Positions 16,077 to 24,765 of a DNA stretch of 64,000 bases are shown here, piece by piece. The notes beneath the pieces were generated by a model that saw nothing but the letters and a program-made list of their open reading frames with translations, was not told where the DNA came from and did no database searches. The translations under genes and the position numbers were made by a program. Source of the DNA: an uncultured Lachnospiraceae bacterium (GTDB lineage: Bacteria > Bacillota > Clostridia > Lachnospirales > Lachnospiraceae); NCBI GenBank assembly GCA_900317555.1, contig ONHF01000011.1, positions 20,650 through 84,649 on the forward strand. Direction: 5' to 3'. Position 1 is the stretch's first letter, and every line of letters begins with the position of its first letter.

Positions 16077-19000
16077 TGCAGTGCCTGCCTTTCCCGGATA
16101 AATGCAAATCCCGCCGCAGCCAGCGTTCCTCCGCACAAAAGAAACAGCAGTATACCGCTGCCACCGGTCTTCGGAAGGTCAAACGCCGGCGGAAGTCCGT
16201 TGTAAAACGTGACCGTATACTCCGGTCCGGATGCGTCGTCCGCAGGATTCGCCTGCCGTGAAACATTGCTCACGGCACCGGGCTGTTCCAAAACATCATC
16301 CGCGGCACCATCCTGTCCCGAAGACGCTTTCGGCGCAATCGTTCCGGACGCTTTGCCGTCTTCGCTGTGAAACAGCTCCGGCTGCAAGGACGGTCCTTCA
16401 ATTTTCATGAGTTTTGTTTTGTCGCTCGCACTGACTTCTTCAATCTCATACCGTGTACCGATTGGAACGCCGCGGATCGCGTGAGTATGAATCCCCGACG
16501 ACGGCGCGATATCAAATTCCGTTTCTGCGGTCTGGCCGGCAGGCAGAGTAAAGCGGACCTTAAAATGATATATACCCGCAAGACTGCTTCCATCAGAAGA
16601 TCTCTTATCCACAATGAGCGATCCCGTATTGACTGTATTGGTAAACAAAGCAGTAAGATCAATGCCCGCATTGATATCATCCGGGTTCAGATAGGAGCGG
16701 AAAACCAGATCCCGCAGATCGCCGCCGGATTTTTTCACAAGCTCTGTTACATCGGTTCCATTCTCCAGAAGCGTTACATTTGTCTTGTAGAGCGCAGACG
16801 CCTGTTCCTCAAGATGAACCGTGCTGCCGCGTTTGAAAACATCTCTGAAACTCTTTTCTTCTCCGTCCCCCAGTTCAAACGACTGTCCCGCAGCTTCAAG
16901 CCGGTATGTCTGTGACCCGAGAAGTTCTTTGAAAAGCGGATTGACGCTGTCCACGTTGACCTTCTTGCGGACATGGAGCGTATCATCCAGAAGGAAGTTG
17001 AATTCCACCTTCATATTGGACTCCCAAAGGCCTCTCTCCATGTAAAACAAAGTCATCGTGTGCATTCCCGGCGATCGAAGCGAAGGATCCAGCGGAACAG
17101 TCTGCGGTCCTTCGGTCAGGTTCTCAAAACCAAGGCTTTTCTTTACAGCACTGTTGAAAACCGTTCCGGCAGACACCTGCGCGGTCTCCGGTGAGGAAGT
17201 GTATTCGTTATAGCTGCTCTGATACGGAAGATCCGATGAGAAATTGATACAGCCATAGGATTTTCCGTGCGCGCCGCCCAGGTCCAGCGCAAGTTTCCCG
17301 TCTATGAAGACCCAGACATCATCGTCGCCTGAGAAATTGAATGTAATCGGGCGCGGAGTGCCTGTTGTGTCCACAAGATTACCATCCTGCGTCAGCTTGA
17401 AATCGATGTCCATCCGAACGCCGAAGCCATAGTCATAATCAGCTCCGCTCATTGAAGTCCTTCTGTCGTTGAGAGGGAAGAAGCCATACGGATTTGCAAC
17501 CGCAGGCTGATCGCCCGGGCAACCCACATTCTTCGACCAGGGCTGCCGTCCAGTGTCTGCCAGATAGTACTTGTACCGCTCGTCCGGCGTACCGGTTTCA
17601 TAAAGATGCAGCGATGTCGCCATGCTGTCATAGGTCCAGTAGGCAATACCGTCCCCGTCCCGTTCCGACCGGAAAAACGGAAATGCCGTATTCTTGAAAA
17701 CTTTTCCGACCTGCGTGTTCCGGCTGTTCCCGCCTTCCAGAAACGCTTCGGAGAAATACGGCATCGGCGCGTCTGTTCCGTAGCACAGCAGATTCCCGCT
17801 TCCCGTTCCGTCATATCCCTGCAGTTCATGCCCCGCAAGATTCCACGCCGCGCTGTTATAGCTGCTGGCCGCGTCTTCTCCATGAATGTTCTTGATCGCT
17901 ACATTCGCCCAGTAAAATTTCGCGTAATCCTCACTGCCGAATAAGTTCATTTCCTTTCGAAGATACTCGAAGCCGGCATCCTCCTTCCTTTCCGAGCCGG
18001 AGAAAGCGCCTGTGTAAATGGGTGCCGGCGCGTTGTGAGAGCGATAATAATCACTCATCGTCTCATCCAGAATCCTAAAAGGCATGAATGAGCGGTAATT
18101 CACACCGTTCACCGACTTTCCGAACCGGTTCTCACCGTTCATCTCGATATCCGAATAGTAATCGTAAACCGTCGCGGGAACATAGGTCATGCCTGCGGTT
18201 CCCGGCATCTGGCCCTGCGGCACATCGAGAATATCCTGCGGCTCGCCCTTCTCATCATTTTCTTTTTCCGGCGAGCGGACCGAATACACGCTGTCCCAGT
18301 AGCCTCTTCTTGCGCCGGAAGTATAAACTACCGGATCTCCTGCGTCCGCGTAGAAGCATGGATTCTCCATTTCCGGAATCGGCAGATATCCTGTACTGCT
18401 TCCATATCCGGTAATTGTTCCATCCGGCGTCCCTGCAGCCGGATCTTCCGCTGAAGAACAGAAGCAAATCGTTTCTGCTTCCTCCGGCACTTCCGCGCTG
18501 TAAACAGCTTTCCATGTGCGGCCGTCTTCCGAATATTCCGGAAGACGTGACATTTCTCCCTGTGCAAGGCACTGATTCTGCCCGCCGAAAACCGCATAGC
18601 GGACGATACCGTCTTCTCCCGGAATCCCGCTTCCGGACCCGGCCGGGCTGTCCTGATAACAGATTCCGGAAAGCGCCGCATCCAGATAAACGGTTCTGGT
18701 TTTTATGACAGCAGGCTCTGCTTCTTCCTCAGAAAATCCGGCTTTTGCCTTCGTCTGCGGCTCGTCTGCAGTCCCTTCCGCCGACGGGATTTCGCCGGCA
18801 GCCGCGGAATCCGTGGCTGCTGCATTTTCCGCCGCAGGAATTTCGCAAGTTGCCGCAGAGTCAGCTGCTGCTCTTTCAGTCACCGGGGTCTCATCAGACG
18901 CCGCAGGTGCTGTGTCTGCCGCAGATGTTTCGGCCGCATCCCCGGCCTCGTAACTGCCGGCAGAGGAGACTTCCGCCGATGACCGCATTCCCTCCGTGCC

Positions 19001-19192
19001 TTCACTCTCCGCTGCCGCTGCTGCATTCTCTTCCGCAGAGACTTCGCTCCCCGGCGCCGTTTCCGCCGGACTCACCACGGGGCTCTCCGCCAAACTCTCC
19101 ATGGCAGCGTTTTCACTTGCAAGTACCGTAAGCTGCGGAGAGAACAATAGCAGCGCCGCAAGCAGCCAGGATACTCTTCCCGGACGTTTCAT
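16073..19192 (-). CDS. Large pilus tip / adhesin protein with fibro-slime domain and LPKTG anchor
   Basis: The protein has 1039 residues. It has a signal peptide (SWLLAALLLFSPQLTVLA), then a low-complexity Ala/Glu/Ser region to about residue 165 that probably acts as a stalk. A region of about 350-720 contains ITFNFSGDDDVWVFIDGKLA and LGGAHGKSYG, the signature of the fibro-slime domain (PA14-like, Ca2+/sugar-binding fold). A pilin-type beta domain follows (IYHFKVRFTLPAG, IGTRYEIEEVSAS). The C-terminus is DLPKTGGSG, a hydrophobic helix and RERQ. Its size and position between major pilin and sortase fit a pilus-tip adhesin. The ligand is unknown. The start overlaps the major pilin stop by 4 bases. 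Confidence 0.85.
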   Translation of the reverse strand: MKRPGRVSWLLAALLLFSPQLTVLASENAAMESLAESPVVSPAETAPGSEVSAEENAAAAAESEGTEGMRSSAEVSSAGSYEAGDAAETSAADTAPAASDETPVTERAAADSAATCEIPAAENAAATDSAAAGEIPSAEGTADEPQTKAKAGFSEEEAEPAVIKTRTVYLDAALSGICYQDSPAGSGSGIPGEDGIVRYAVFGGQNQCLAQGEMSRLPEYSEDGRTWKAVYSAEVPEEAETICFCSSAEDPAAGTPDGTITGYGSSTGYLPIPEMENPCFYADAGDPVVYTSGARRGYWDSVYSVRSPEKENDEKGEPQDILDVPQGQMPGTAGMTYVPATVYDYYSDIEMNGENRFGKSVNGVNYRSFMPFRILDETMSDYYRSHNAPAPIYTGAFSGSERKEDAGFEYLRKEMNLFGSEDYAKFYWANVAIKNIHGEDAASSYNSAAWNLAGHELQGYDGTGSGNLLCYGTDAPMPYFSEAFLEGGNSRNTQVGKVFKNTAFPFFRSERDGDGIAYWTYDSMATSLHLYETGTPDERYKYYLADTGRQPWSKNVGCPGDQPAVANPYGFFPLNDRRTSMSGADYDYGFGVRMDIDFKLTQDGNLVDTTGTPRPITFNFSGDDDVWVFIDGKLALDLGGAHGKSYGCINFSSDLPYQSSYNEYTSSPETAQVSAGTVFNSAVKKSLGFENLTEGPQTVPLDPSLRSPGMHTMTLFYMERGLWESNMKVEFNFLLDDTLHVRKKVNVDSVNPLFKELLGSQTYRLEAAGQSFELGDGEEKSFRDVFKRGSTVHLEEQASALYKTNVTLLENGTDVTELVKKSGGDLRDLVFRSYLNPDDINAGIDLTALFTNTVNTGSLIVDKRSSDGSSLAGIYHFKVRFTLPAGQTAETEFDIAPSSGIHTHAIRGVPIGTRYEIEEVSASDKTKLMKIEGPSLQPELFHSEDGKASGTIAPKASSGQDGAADDVLEQPGAVSNVSRQANPADDASGPEYTVTFYNGLPPAFDLPKTGGSGILLFLLCGGTLAAAGFAFIRERQALH

Positions 19193-20997
19193 GGCCTGCC
19201 TCCTTTCTTTCCGGGAAGGCCGGAAAGCAGCACAATTCCCGCCATAGCCGCCGCTGTAATGCCGGCGCCGTAGAAGATCGCCGTACCGGTCCCGCCGGTA
19301 ACCGGCAGGAGCACACTCGACCTGTTGGTCACATTTGAACGTACTGTTCCGTCTTCCAGAAGAACACCGTACGGATCCTGCCCGTTCTCCTTCGAGGCGC
19401 TGTCATGTGTCCTTGTCTTTCCCTCCTGCTCCACGGAGATTTTCAGGCTGTCAAGCTTCCCTTTAATTCCGTTCTGATCCTTCATCCCGGCAGTGATCAC
19501 GATTTTGACATCGTCTCCCGCGCGGTAACCGTCCGGCGCCTGCAGCTCTTTGATGTAATACATACCGCTGTCAAGTCCTCTGATGCCAAACCTTCCTTTC
19601 GCGGCACCTGTCTGTCCGGAGGTCAGTCTGGCGGCGCTGCTCTCGTCTCTTGTCCAGCCGGTTAAATCGATGACACTGCCGTCTTTTCCAGTTGCGTACT
19701 CGGTAACACCGCCGCGCTTCCTGTAAAGCTCAAATACAGCGCCGCCCAGCGCGAGTGATTCGTCGCTGCTGTCTGTTTTGCTGAGCAGAAGCTGATACGT
19801 ATAAACCTCTGTCTTCTCCTGCGGCGTCGTATCCACGCGTCCCTTGCCGCCCTCATTCGGATCGTTGGAAAACGAGAGCGTGGCGCGGTTCTCATTCCCT
19901 TTGCTGCCGCAAACCGCATTCCCGTTCATGACGCAGTCATACGTCACGATGATTCTCTCATCCGCCCGGAAAGACGGAACCGCCTTTTTCAGATCATCAA
20001 ACCGCACAGTCAGATCATGCCCGCTGCAGGTAATCTTCAGTCCTTCTGCACCGGACAGGTCCTTTGTTCCCGCGTCCTTATAGGCTGCGTTCTCATTGTC
20101 CGCAAGATAGACCCTGACAGAATCCGCGCCTTTCATAGAAAGCCCGTCGCCGGTCTGATCCTGAAAAACATACTGATACGTGTCGTACACATCATAATTG
20201 TCCGGCAGAGTGCCGATCAGCTTGTACGAAACGGTGCCGCCGAAAGAACAGTCGGCCGCATCCTTATACTCCGCGCCATGAAGCGTTTCGCCGGAGGCGC
20301 TGAGTTCCCGCACTTTCTTTGTCAGCGACGGCACTGCCGTCTTGAGCTCCGCAGACTCCTGTCCTGAAACAATCCGCAGCATAAATTGTGTAACAGACTC
20401 CGCTTTTCCATCCTTCTCCGAAGTTGCGCTTTCATCGCGAAGAAGGTAGTATCCTTCCGGCAGGCCGGTAAAAACAGCGCTCCCCTGCGCCGCCTGCACA
20501 GACTGCGCCGCGTCTTTGAGCGAAAGCGACAAAACATCCGCGAAGGCCTTGCTCTCCATGGCGCCCGCGTCTTTCATGGCAGCAGCCGCCGCGGCGGCGC
20601 CCTCTTCCATGGAGATATTCGCAAAGCGCTTGCCGATCAGCGGACTTTTCCGCAGCCTTTCCATCAGCTGACTGTCCGCAGTGACACCGGGCCCCCAGAG
20701 AATCTGCGTAAGCCGTCCCTTTTCGTCAGCCGCGCCTGTGAAGATACAATACGCCTTATATGTATGCCCGTTGACCGCGCCGGTAAGCGTAACACTGCCG
20801 GCCTTCGCGGAAGCTCCTGAGGCTGTCTCCGCGCTGCTTCCCGGAAGCGAAGCGTTTACCCCGGTGCCCGCTCCGCCGCCGGTTCCCGCCTCTGAAGCGG
20901 GTCCGGCCGCATGCACCGGCACGGCAGCCCCCGCTGCCGAAAGTGATACTGTCAGAAAAACGGCTGCCAGAGCAGCCTGAAAGCGTAAAGATTTCAT
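19189..20997 (-). CDS. Major pilin backbone subunit (SpaH/EbpB-like, LPVTG)
   Basis: The 602-residue first gene of the pilus operon has a signal peptide (ALAAVFLTVSLSAAGAAVPVHA) and an N-terminal pilin domain with GLPEGYYLLRDES. A second isopeptide-type domain includes GTVSYKLIGTLPDNYDVYDT. A SpaA/Cna-B domain has the E-box YYIKELQAPDGYR, whose Glu promotes intramolecular Lys-Asn bonds. The C-terminus is LLPVTGGTG plus a membrane helix and KKGG. The N-terminal Gly/Ala linker (GTGGGAGTG) is low complexity. Sortase would polymerise it into the fibre shaft. Confidence 0.88.
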   Translation of the reverse strand: MKSLRFQAALAAVFLTVSLSAAGAAVPVHAAGPASEAGTGGGAGTGVNASLPGSSAETASGASAKAGSVTLTGAVNGHTYKAYCIFTGAADEKGRLTQILWGPGVTADSQLMERLRKSPLIGKRFANISMEEGAAAAAAAMKDAGAMESKAFADVLSLSLKDAAQSVQAAQGSAVFTGLPEGYYLLRDESATSEKDGKAESVTQFMLRIVSGQESAELKTAVPSLTKKVRELSASGETLHGAEYKDAADCSFGGTVSYKLIGTLPDNYDVYDTYQYVFQDQTGDGLSMKGADSVRVYLADNENAAYKDAGTKDLSGAEGLKITCSGHDLTVRFDDLKKAVPSFRADERIIVTYDCVMNGNAVCGSKGNENRATLSFSNDPNEGGKGRVDTTPQEKTEVYTYQLLLSKTDSSDESLALGGAVFELYRKRGGVTEYATGKDGSVIDLTGWTRDESSAARLTSGQTGAAKGRFGIRGLDSGMYYIKELQAPDGYRAGDDVKIVITAGMKDQNGIKGKLDSLKISVEQEGKTRTHDSASKENGQDPYGVLLEDGTVRSNVTNRSSVLLPVTGGTGTAIFYGAGITAAAMAGIVLLSGLPGKKGGRP

Positions 20998-21166
20998 GAT
21001 AGGACCTCCTGAAGATAGGACTGCAGATCAGAATGCAGAGCATTCTGAAAAGACTCCGGACAGCATTTCGCGTGTGATGCGGGAGCTGTCCCTGAACGCT
21101 GGCTGCTTTCGAATAAGCGGCCGATATGGATTATTGTAATCGGAATCTGATAAATGAGAAGTGTTT

Positions 21167-21198
21167 TGGCACGAATCGGGGGAAACTGTGGCACGAAT
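21167..21198. promoter_or_regulatory. Two direct repeats upstream of the pilus operon
   Basis: TGGCACGAAT occurs twice, at 21167-21176 and 21189-21198, exactly 22 bases apart (two helical turns). It lies about 170-200 bases upstream of the major pilin. Direct repeats with this spacing are typical of LytTR-type or other tandem-binding regulators, so this is a candidate control site for pilus expression. The rest of the 336-base gap shows no gene. Confidence 0.5.
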
Positions 21199-21260
21199 TG
21201 TCCGGGCTTATATAGTGTCCTGTGACCGCAGGTACAGAACATGACTCACAAGGGCAGAAC

Positions 21261-21294
21261 AAAAGGACACGCACTGCCCCCACAGTGCGTGTCC
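21261..21294 (-). terminator. Terminator of the small DUF6465-like gene
   Basis: GGACACGCACTG pairs perfectly with CAGTGCGTGTCC around a 6-base loop. In the minus direction it is followed by TTTTGTT. It would stop transcripts of the upstream small gene before the pilus operon. Confidence 0.75.
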
Positions 21295-21333
21295 CCACGA
21301 TGACTTGCAGATATACGGTTTACGTGCAGATTT

Positions 21334-21561
21334 CTATGAGGAAAGCGGAAAATTTCCCATACTTCCCCTGTTTCCGTTGATCGTGTACTGGACGCGGTCT
21401 TCCTCCGGCTGCAGCGAAAAGTCGATCGAATGAACATCTTCCAGCGAGTTCCCGCAGCGCTCCCACGCTTCCATGGCCCTGGTCACAATCTGTTCTTCGG
21501 TAATGACCCTGTTCCTGTAATGAATCTGAAATGTGCTGTCAATCTTATTTCTGGTTTCCAT
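21334..21561 (-). CDS. Small conserved protein, DUF6465-like
   Basis: This is a 75-residue protein starting METRNKIDSTFQIHYRNR. The layout ITEEQIVTRAMEAWERCG ... DVHSIDFSLQPEEDRVQYTING resembles the C-terminal domain of DUF6465 proteins, which are common and uncharacterised in Clostridia. The start is uncertain: a TTG 12 bases upstream could serve, and no strong ribosome binding site is seen. It carries its own terminator, so it is probably monocistronic. Confidence 0.55.
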   Translation of the reverse strand: METRNKIDSTFQIHYRNRVITEEQIVTRAMEAWERCGNSLEDVHSIDFSLQPEEDRVQYTINGNRGSMGNFPLSS

Positions 21562-21745
21562 TTTTATCCGCAAGCCTTAGACGAACAATCAATTCAACCC
21601 GATTTCTGATTTAATCATGCGAAACATTATCAGCAGTTTAATGTCCACTGTTTATGATTGCATTATAGCACAGATTCCAGAAAAATAACAAAAGAAACTG
21701 CGTCCCCCCACCGGTGATCTGCATTCCATAAGGCCGGCGCTTGCG

Positions 21746-23881
21746 TCAAGCCGCAGGAAATGTCACCTTCACCTTGAACAAGTCTCCTTCAATTATGACT
21801 TCGAAGGTTCCGTTCATCAGCTCTGTCAGGCCGCGCGCGATCGAAAGCCCGAGGCCGCTCCCTTCCGTCGAACGGGCAATATCGCCGCGGACAAAGCGCT
21901 CTGTCAGCTCCTGCGCCGTGATATGAAGCTTAGCCTCGGAAATATTCAAAAACGCAATCTCCACCTTTCCATCCGGCTGCCGCACATCAATATACGCGCG
22001 GGTTCCCGGCATCGAATACTTGTACATGTTGCTGAACAGATTCGAAAAGACTCTGCCGAGCTGATCCGGATCGGCCTTGATCATCACCGCGCCTTCCCCG
22101 GTTCCTTCCAGATCAAGATCGATTTTCTTCGAAGTAAGCTTTTCACTGTACTCTCCGGCCATCATGCTGATCATGGTGGTGACATCCAGAGGCATCATGG
22201 AAAGCTTCACCTTGCCGCTGCCGGCTCTGCTGGCGTCCATAATGTCGACGGTGAGCTTCCGAAGGCGAGCGGCTTGTTTTTGCAGGATCGCAAGGTATTC
22301 CTGCTGCTGCTCCTGCGTGATATCGTCTTTGGACAGCAGGTCCACGTAATTGACTATTGAAGTCAGAGGTGTCCGGATATCGTGAGAAACATTTGTAATC
22401 AGCTCCGTCTGCATATGCTCGGACTTCATACGTTCCTCGACCGCCTTGTCAAGCGAATCGCTGATCGAGTTGAGCGCCCGCGCCATCTGCAGAAGATCCG
22501 CCGGCATGCCCTCTTCCGTCACTTTATGATCAAAGCTGCCTTCGGAAATCCTGTCCGCGCCTTCCTTGAGCGCCGCAAAAGATCCGAGCGCTTCCTGCAG
22601 CTTCCTGTAGCGGTAAACGCTCCACGCAATATACAGAGCCGCGGTCAGCAGCACCGTCGGATACGATCCGGACAGCGCACTGAACAGTACGACAAGCCCC
22701 ATAATCATGGTAATTCCCGTCTCCCCAAGGAAGTGCCCGCGCGCCCTGCGGTAAAGATTTTCAACGCCGGTCAGACTGTTTTCCCTTTCCCGTCTTTTAG
22801 CGGCCTGCTGCCGCACCCATGCGATGAAACGGCAAAACAACGTGTTCCGAAAAATCAATCCCCATTTGCACTGGATCGCGATGCCACGCAGCAGCAAAGC
22901 CGTCGCGGCCGAAAAGAGAAGCAGCAGAATCATGAGGCCGATTGCATCAGACGCGGCGCTGCCGGAGTCGAGCGCCGGCGCAGTACCAAGCAGAATTCCG
23001 CACAGAATCAGATAGAGAACGCAGGAAAGATCGGCAGGAAGCAGGGCGATGCCGCTCACTTCGATATAATCATTATCGCGCAGCATCCGTATGTTCTCCG
23101 GCCTGTCTTTATGCTGCGGCTCCGCCACATGCCCTGCCGCGAGCAGGTAGAGCACTGCGAAAACGACGGCCAGAATCGCGCTTGCCGCAAAAACAATCAG
23201 AAGGACTGTCAGCATGCTCCGCAGATTGTGCGCTGCCGGAGCGATCCTCGTGAACAGATCCGCACCGGCGCGCAGCGGCTGCGGAATCAGGCAGAGGACA
23301 GCGCAGTCCGATACACCTTCCGGTTTTTCGATCGGCATGCCGGTCTCCGGATCATAGGAATCATTGTAAATGCCGGAAGATCCGAGATTATACGGCCACT
23401 CGAACAGCCCGCGGTCATAGCTTAAAGTGTAATAGCTCACATCTTTCCCGTAAGCAAAGTCAAACGCGAAGACTCTGCTTCCTTTTACTGTCTCCCCTTG
23501 CAGATGCCGCAGGATCAGCTGTATCTCATCCGCGTCCGCGGTTTGATCCGCGATTGTATACTTCGAGAGTTTCAGCTTCCCTTTCCTTGCTTCTTCCGAA
23601 AGACTCCGGGTATCCGTGTCTTCCACTATCACATATTTGAAGTTGCTGTTTCGAAAGTCCAGCGAAGAATCTCCGGTCAGCGCCGCAACCGCGTATTTTC
23701 GCGCGGCATCTTCGTAAAATGTTTTCTCAAGGGAAGCTTCACTCTTTCCAAGGTTCCCGCCGAAATAAGCCAGCATTCCGCCGCCGGCGGCCGTCGTCAG
23801 AATGCAGACGATTGCCAGTATAAAAAACGTAATTTTCACAGCGGTGCTGGTGCGCCAGTGTCTGTTTTTCTCTTTACGCAT
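21746..23881 (-). CDS. Membrane sensor histidine kinase
   Basis: The 711-residue protein has an N-terminal membrane helix (AVKITFFILAIVCILTTAAGGG) and an extracellular sensor region of about 200 residues. A block of several hydrophobic segments follows, and one further membrane region before a HAMP-like segment. The kinase core has the phospho-acceptor His500 in VSHDIRTPLTS, the N-box near NLFSNMYKYS and the G-box GSGLGLSIARGLTELM. The start is the ATG after GGAAAGGG. It follows its response regulator by 34 bases. The signal is unknown; the size and topology resemble kinases with an integrated multi-pass sensing module. Confidence 0.9.
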   Translation of the reverse strand: MRKEKNRHWRTSTAVKITFFILAIVCILTTAAGGGMLAYFGGNLGKSEASLEKTFYEDAARKYAVAALTGDSSLDFRNSNFKYVIVEDTDTRSLSEEARKGKLKLSKYTIADQTADADEIQLILRHLQGETVKGSRVFAFDFAYGKDVSYYTLSYDRGLFEWPYNLGSSGIYNDSYDPETGMPIEKPEGVSDCAVLCLIPQPLRAGADLFTRIAPAAHNLRSMLTVLLIVFAASAILAVVFAVLYLLAAGHVAEPQHKDRPENIRMLRDNDYIEVSGIALLPADLSCVLYLILCGILLGTAPALDSGSAASDAIGLMILLLLFSAATALLLRGIAIQCKWGLIFRNTLFCRFIAWVRQQAAKRRERENSLTGVENLYRRARGHFLGETGITMIMGLVVLFSALSGSYPTVLLTAALYIAWSVYRYRKLQEALGSFAALKEGADRISEGSFDHKVTEEGMPADLLQMARALNSISDSLDKAVEERMKSEHMQTELITNVSHDIRTPLTSIVNYVDLLSKDDITQEQQQEYLAILQKQAARLRKLTVDIMDASRAGSGKVKLSMMPLDVTTMISMMAGEYSEKLTSKKIDLDLEGTGEGAVMIKADPDQLGRVFSNLFSNMYKYSMPGTRAYIDVRQPDGKVEIAFLNISEAKLHITAQELTERFVRGDIARSTEGSGLGLSIARGLTELMNGTFEVIIEGDLFKVKVTFPAA

Positions 23882-23915
23882 GTTTTTCCCTTTCCGATGC
23901 AAAACGCGCTGCCTC

Positions 23916-24629
23916 TTACCCGAGACGGTATCCCCTGCCCCAGACCAGAATGATGTACCGGGGATCCGACGGATTGATCTCAATCTTCTCCCGCAGATGC
24001 CGGATGTGCACCGGAACCGAGCTTACAAGTCCTTCGTAGTCCTCGTGCCACACCTGGCGGACAATCTCCTTCGGAGAAAAGACTTTCCCCTGACTGCGAA
24101 GCAGCAGCCGGAGAATATCGTATTCGGTCGGTGTCAGCTGCAAAACATCCCCGTCCAGCGTAACCTCCTTCTTCCTGTCATCGAGCACAAGACCGCGGTA
24201 GGAGATCGTCGTTACTGCGCCGCTGTTTTCGCTGACCGCGCTCTTCTCTGCCTGCGCGCCGCCAAGCAGAAGGTACCGCCGCAGGGCGCTCTTTACTCTC
24301 GCAAGCAGCTCCGCAGGATTGAACGGCTTGGTAATGTAATCGTCCGCACCGAGGTTCAGACCGAGGACCTTGTCGGTATCCTCCGCCTTCGCCGTAAGAA
24401 GAATGACCGGAAGATTGCTGCTCTCCCGGATTCTCGAAAGTGCCTCGATGCCGTCCATCACCGGCATCATGACATCCAGAATCACAAGATCGGGTTTGTC
24501 CGTTTCAAGTTTTTCGACAGCCTCTTTTCCGTTGAAAGCGGTCACGGTATCGTATCCGCTCCCTTTCAGATAAATGCAAATTGCCTTTACAATGTCGTGA
24601 TCGTCATCACAGACCAGAATTCTGCTCAT
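23916..24629 (-). CDS. OmpR-family response regulator
   Basis: The 237-residue protein has a receiver domain with the acidic pocket CDDDHD, phospho-acceptor Asp52 (LVILDVMMP), the conserved Thr (ILLTAKA) and Lys (YITKPFNPAELLAR). A winged-helix DNA-binding domain follows (LQLTPTEYDILRLLLRSQGKVFS ... VHIRHLREKIEINPSDPRYI). It is the first gene of a two-gene operon with the histidine kinase. Target genes cannot be read from the sequence. Confidence 0.94.
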   Translation of the reverse strand: MSRILVCDDDHDIVKAICIYLKGSGYDTVTAFNGKEAVEKLETDKPDLVILDVMMPVMDGIEALSRIRESSNLPVILLTAKAEDTDKVLGLNLGADDYITKPFNPAELLARVKSALRRYLLLGGAQAEKSAVSENSGAVTTISYRGLVLDDRKKEVTLDGDVLQLTPTEYDILRLLLRSQGKVFSPKEIVRQVWHEDYEGLVSSVPVHIRHLREKIEINPSDPRYIILVWGRGYRLG

Positions 24630-24711
24630 GAAAGGTACCTCTTTGTTTTGATGGTTTTATTGTAACAGGAGTTCACTTAAGAGAATTGAAGGATATGATT
24701 AAGAAGTTTTT

Positions 24712-24756
24712 AAGAAACGGAAGCATCCGCTGCCTTCTTCCGGCACCGGATGCTCC
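24712..24756 (-). terminator. Terminator after the UvrD-type helicase gene
   Basis: The arm CGGATGCTCC (24747-24756) pairs with GGAAGCATCCG (24719-24729) with one bulged base. In the minus direction the stem leads into GTTTCTT. Confidence 0.55.
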
Positions 24757-24765
24757 GGATAAGAT

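Noticed and set aside
22382-23425. A 347-codon open frame on the plus strand
   Set aside because: Antisense to the histidine kinase, whose motifs are clear; Arg/His/Gln-rich shadow composition.
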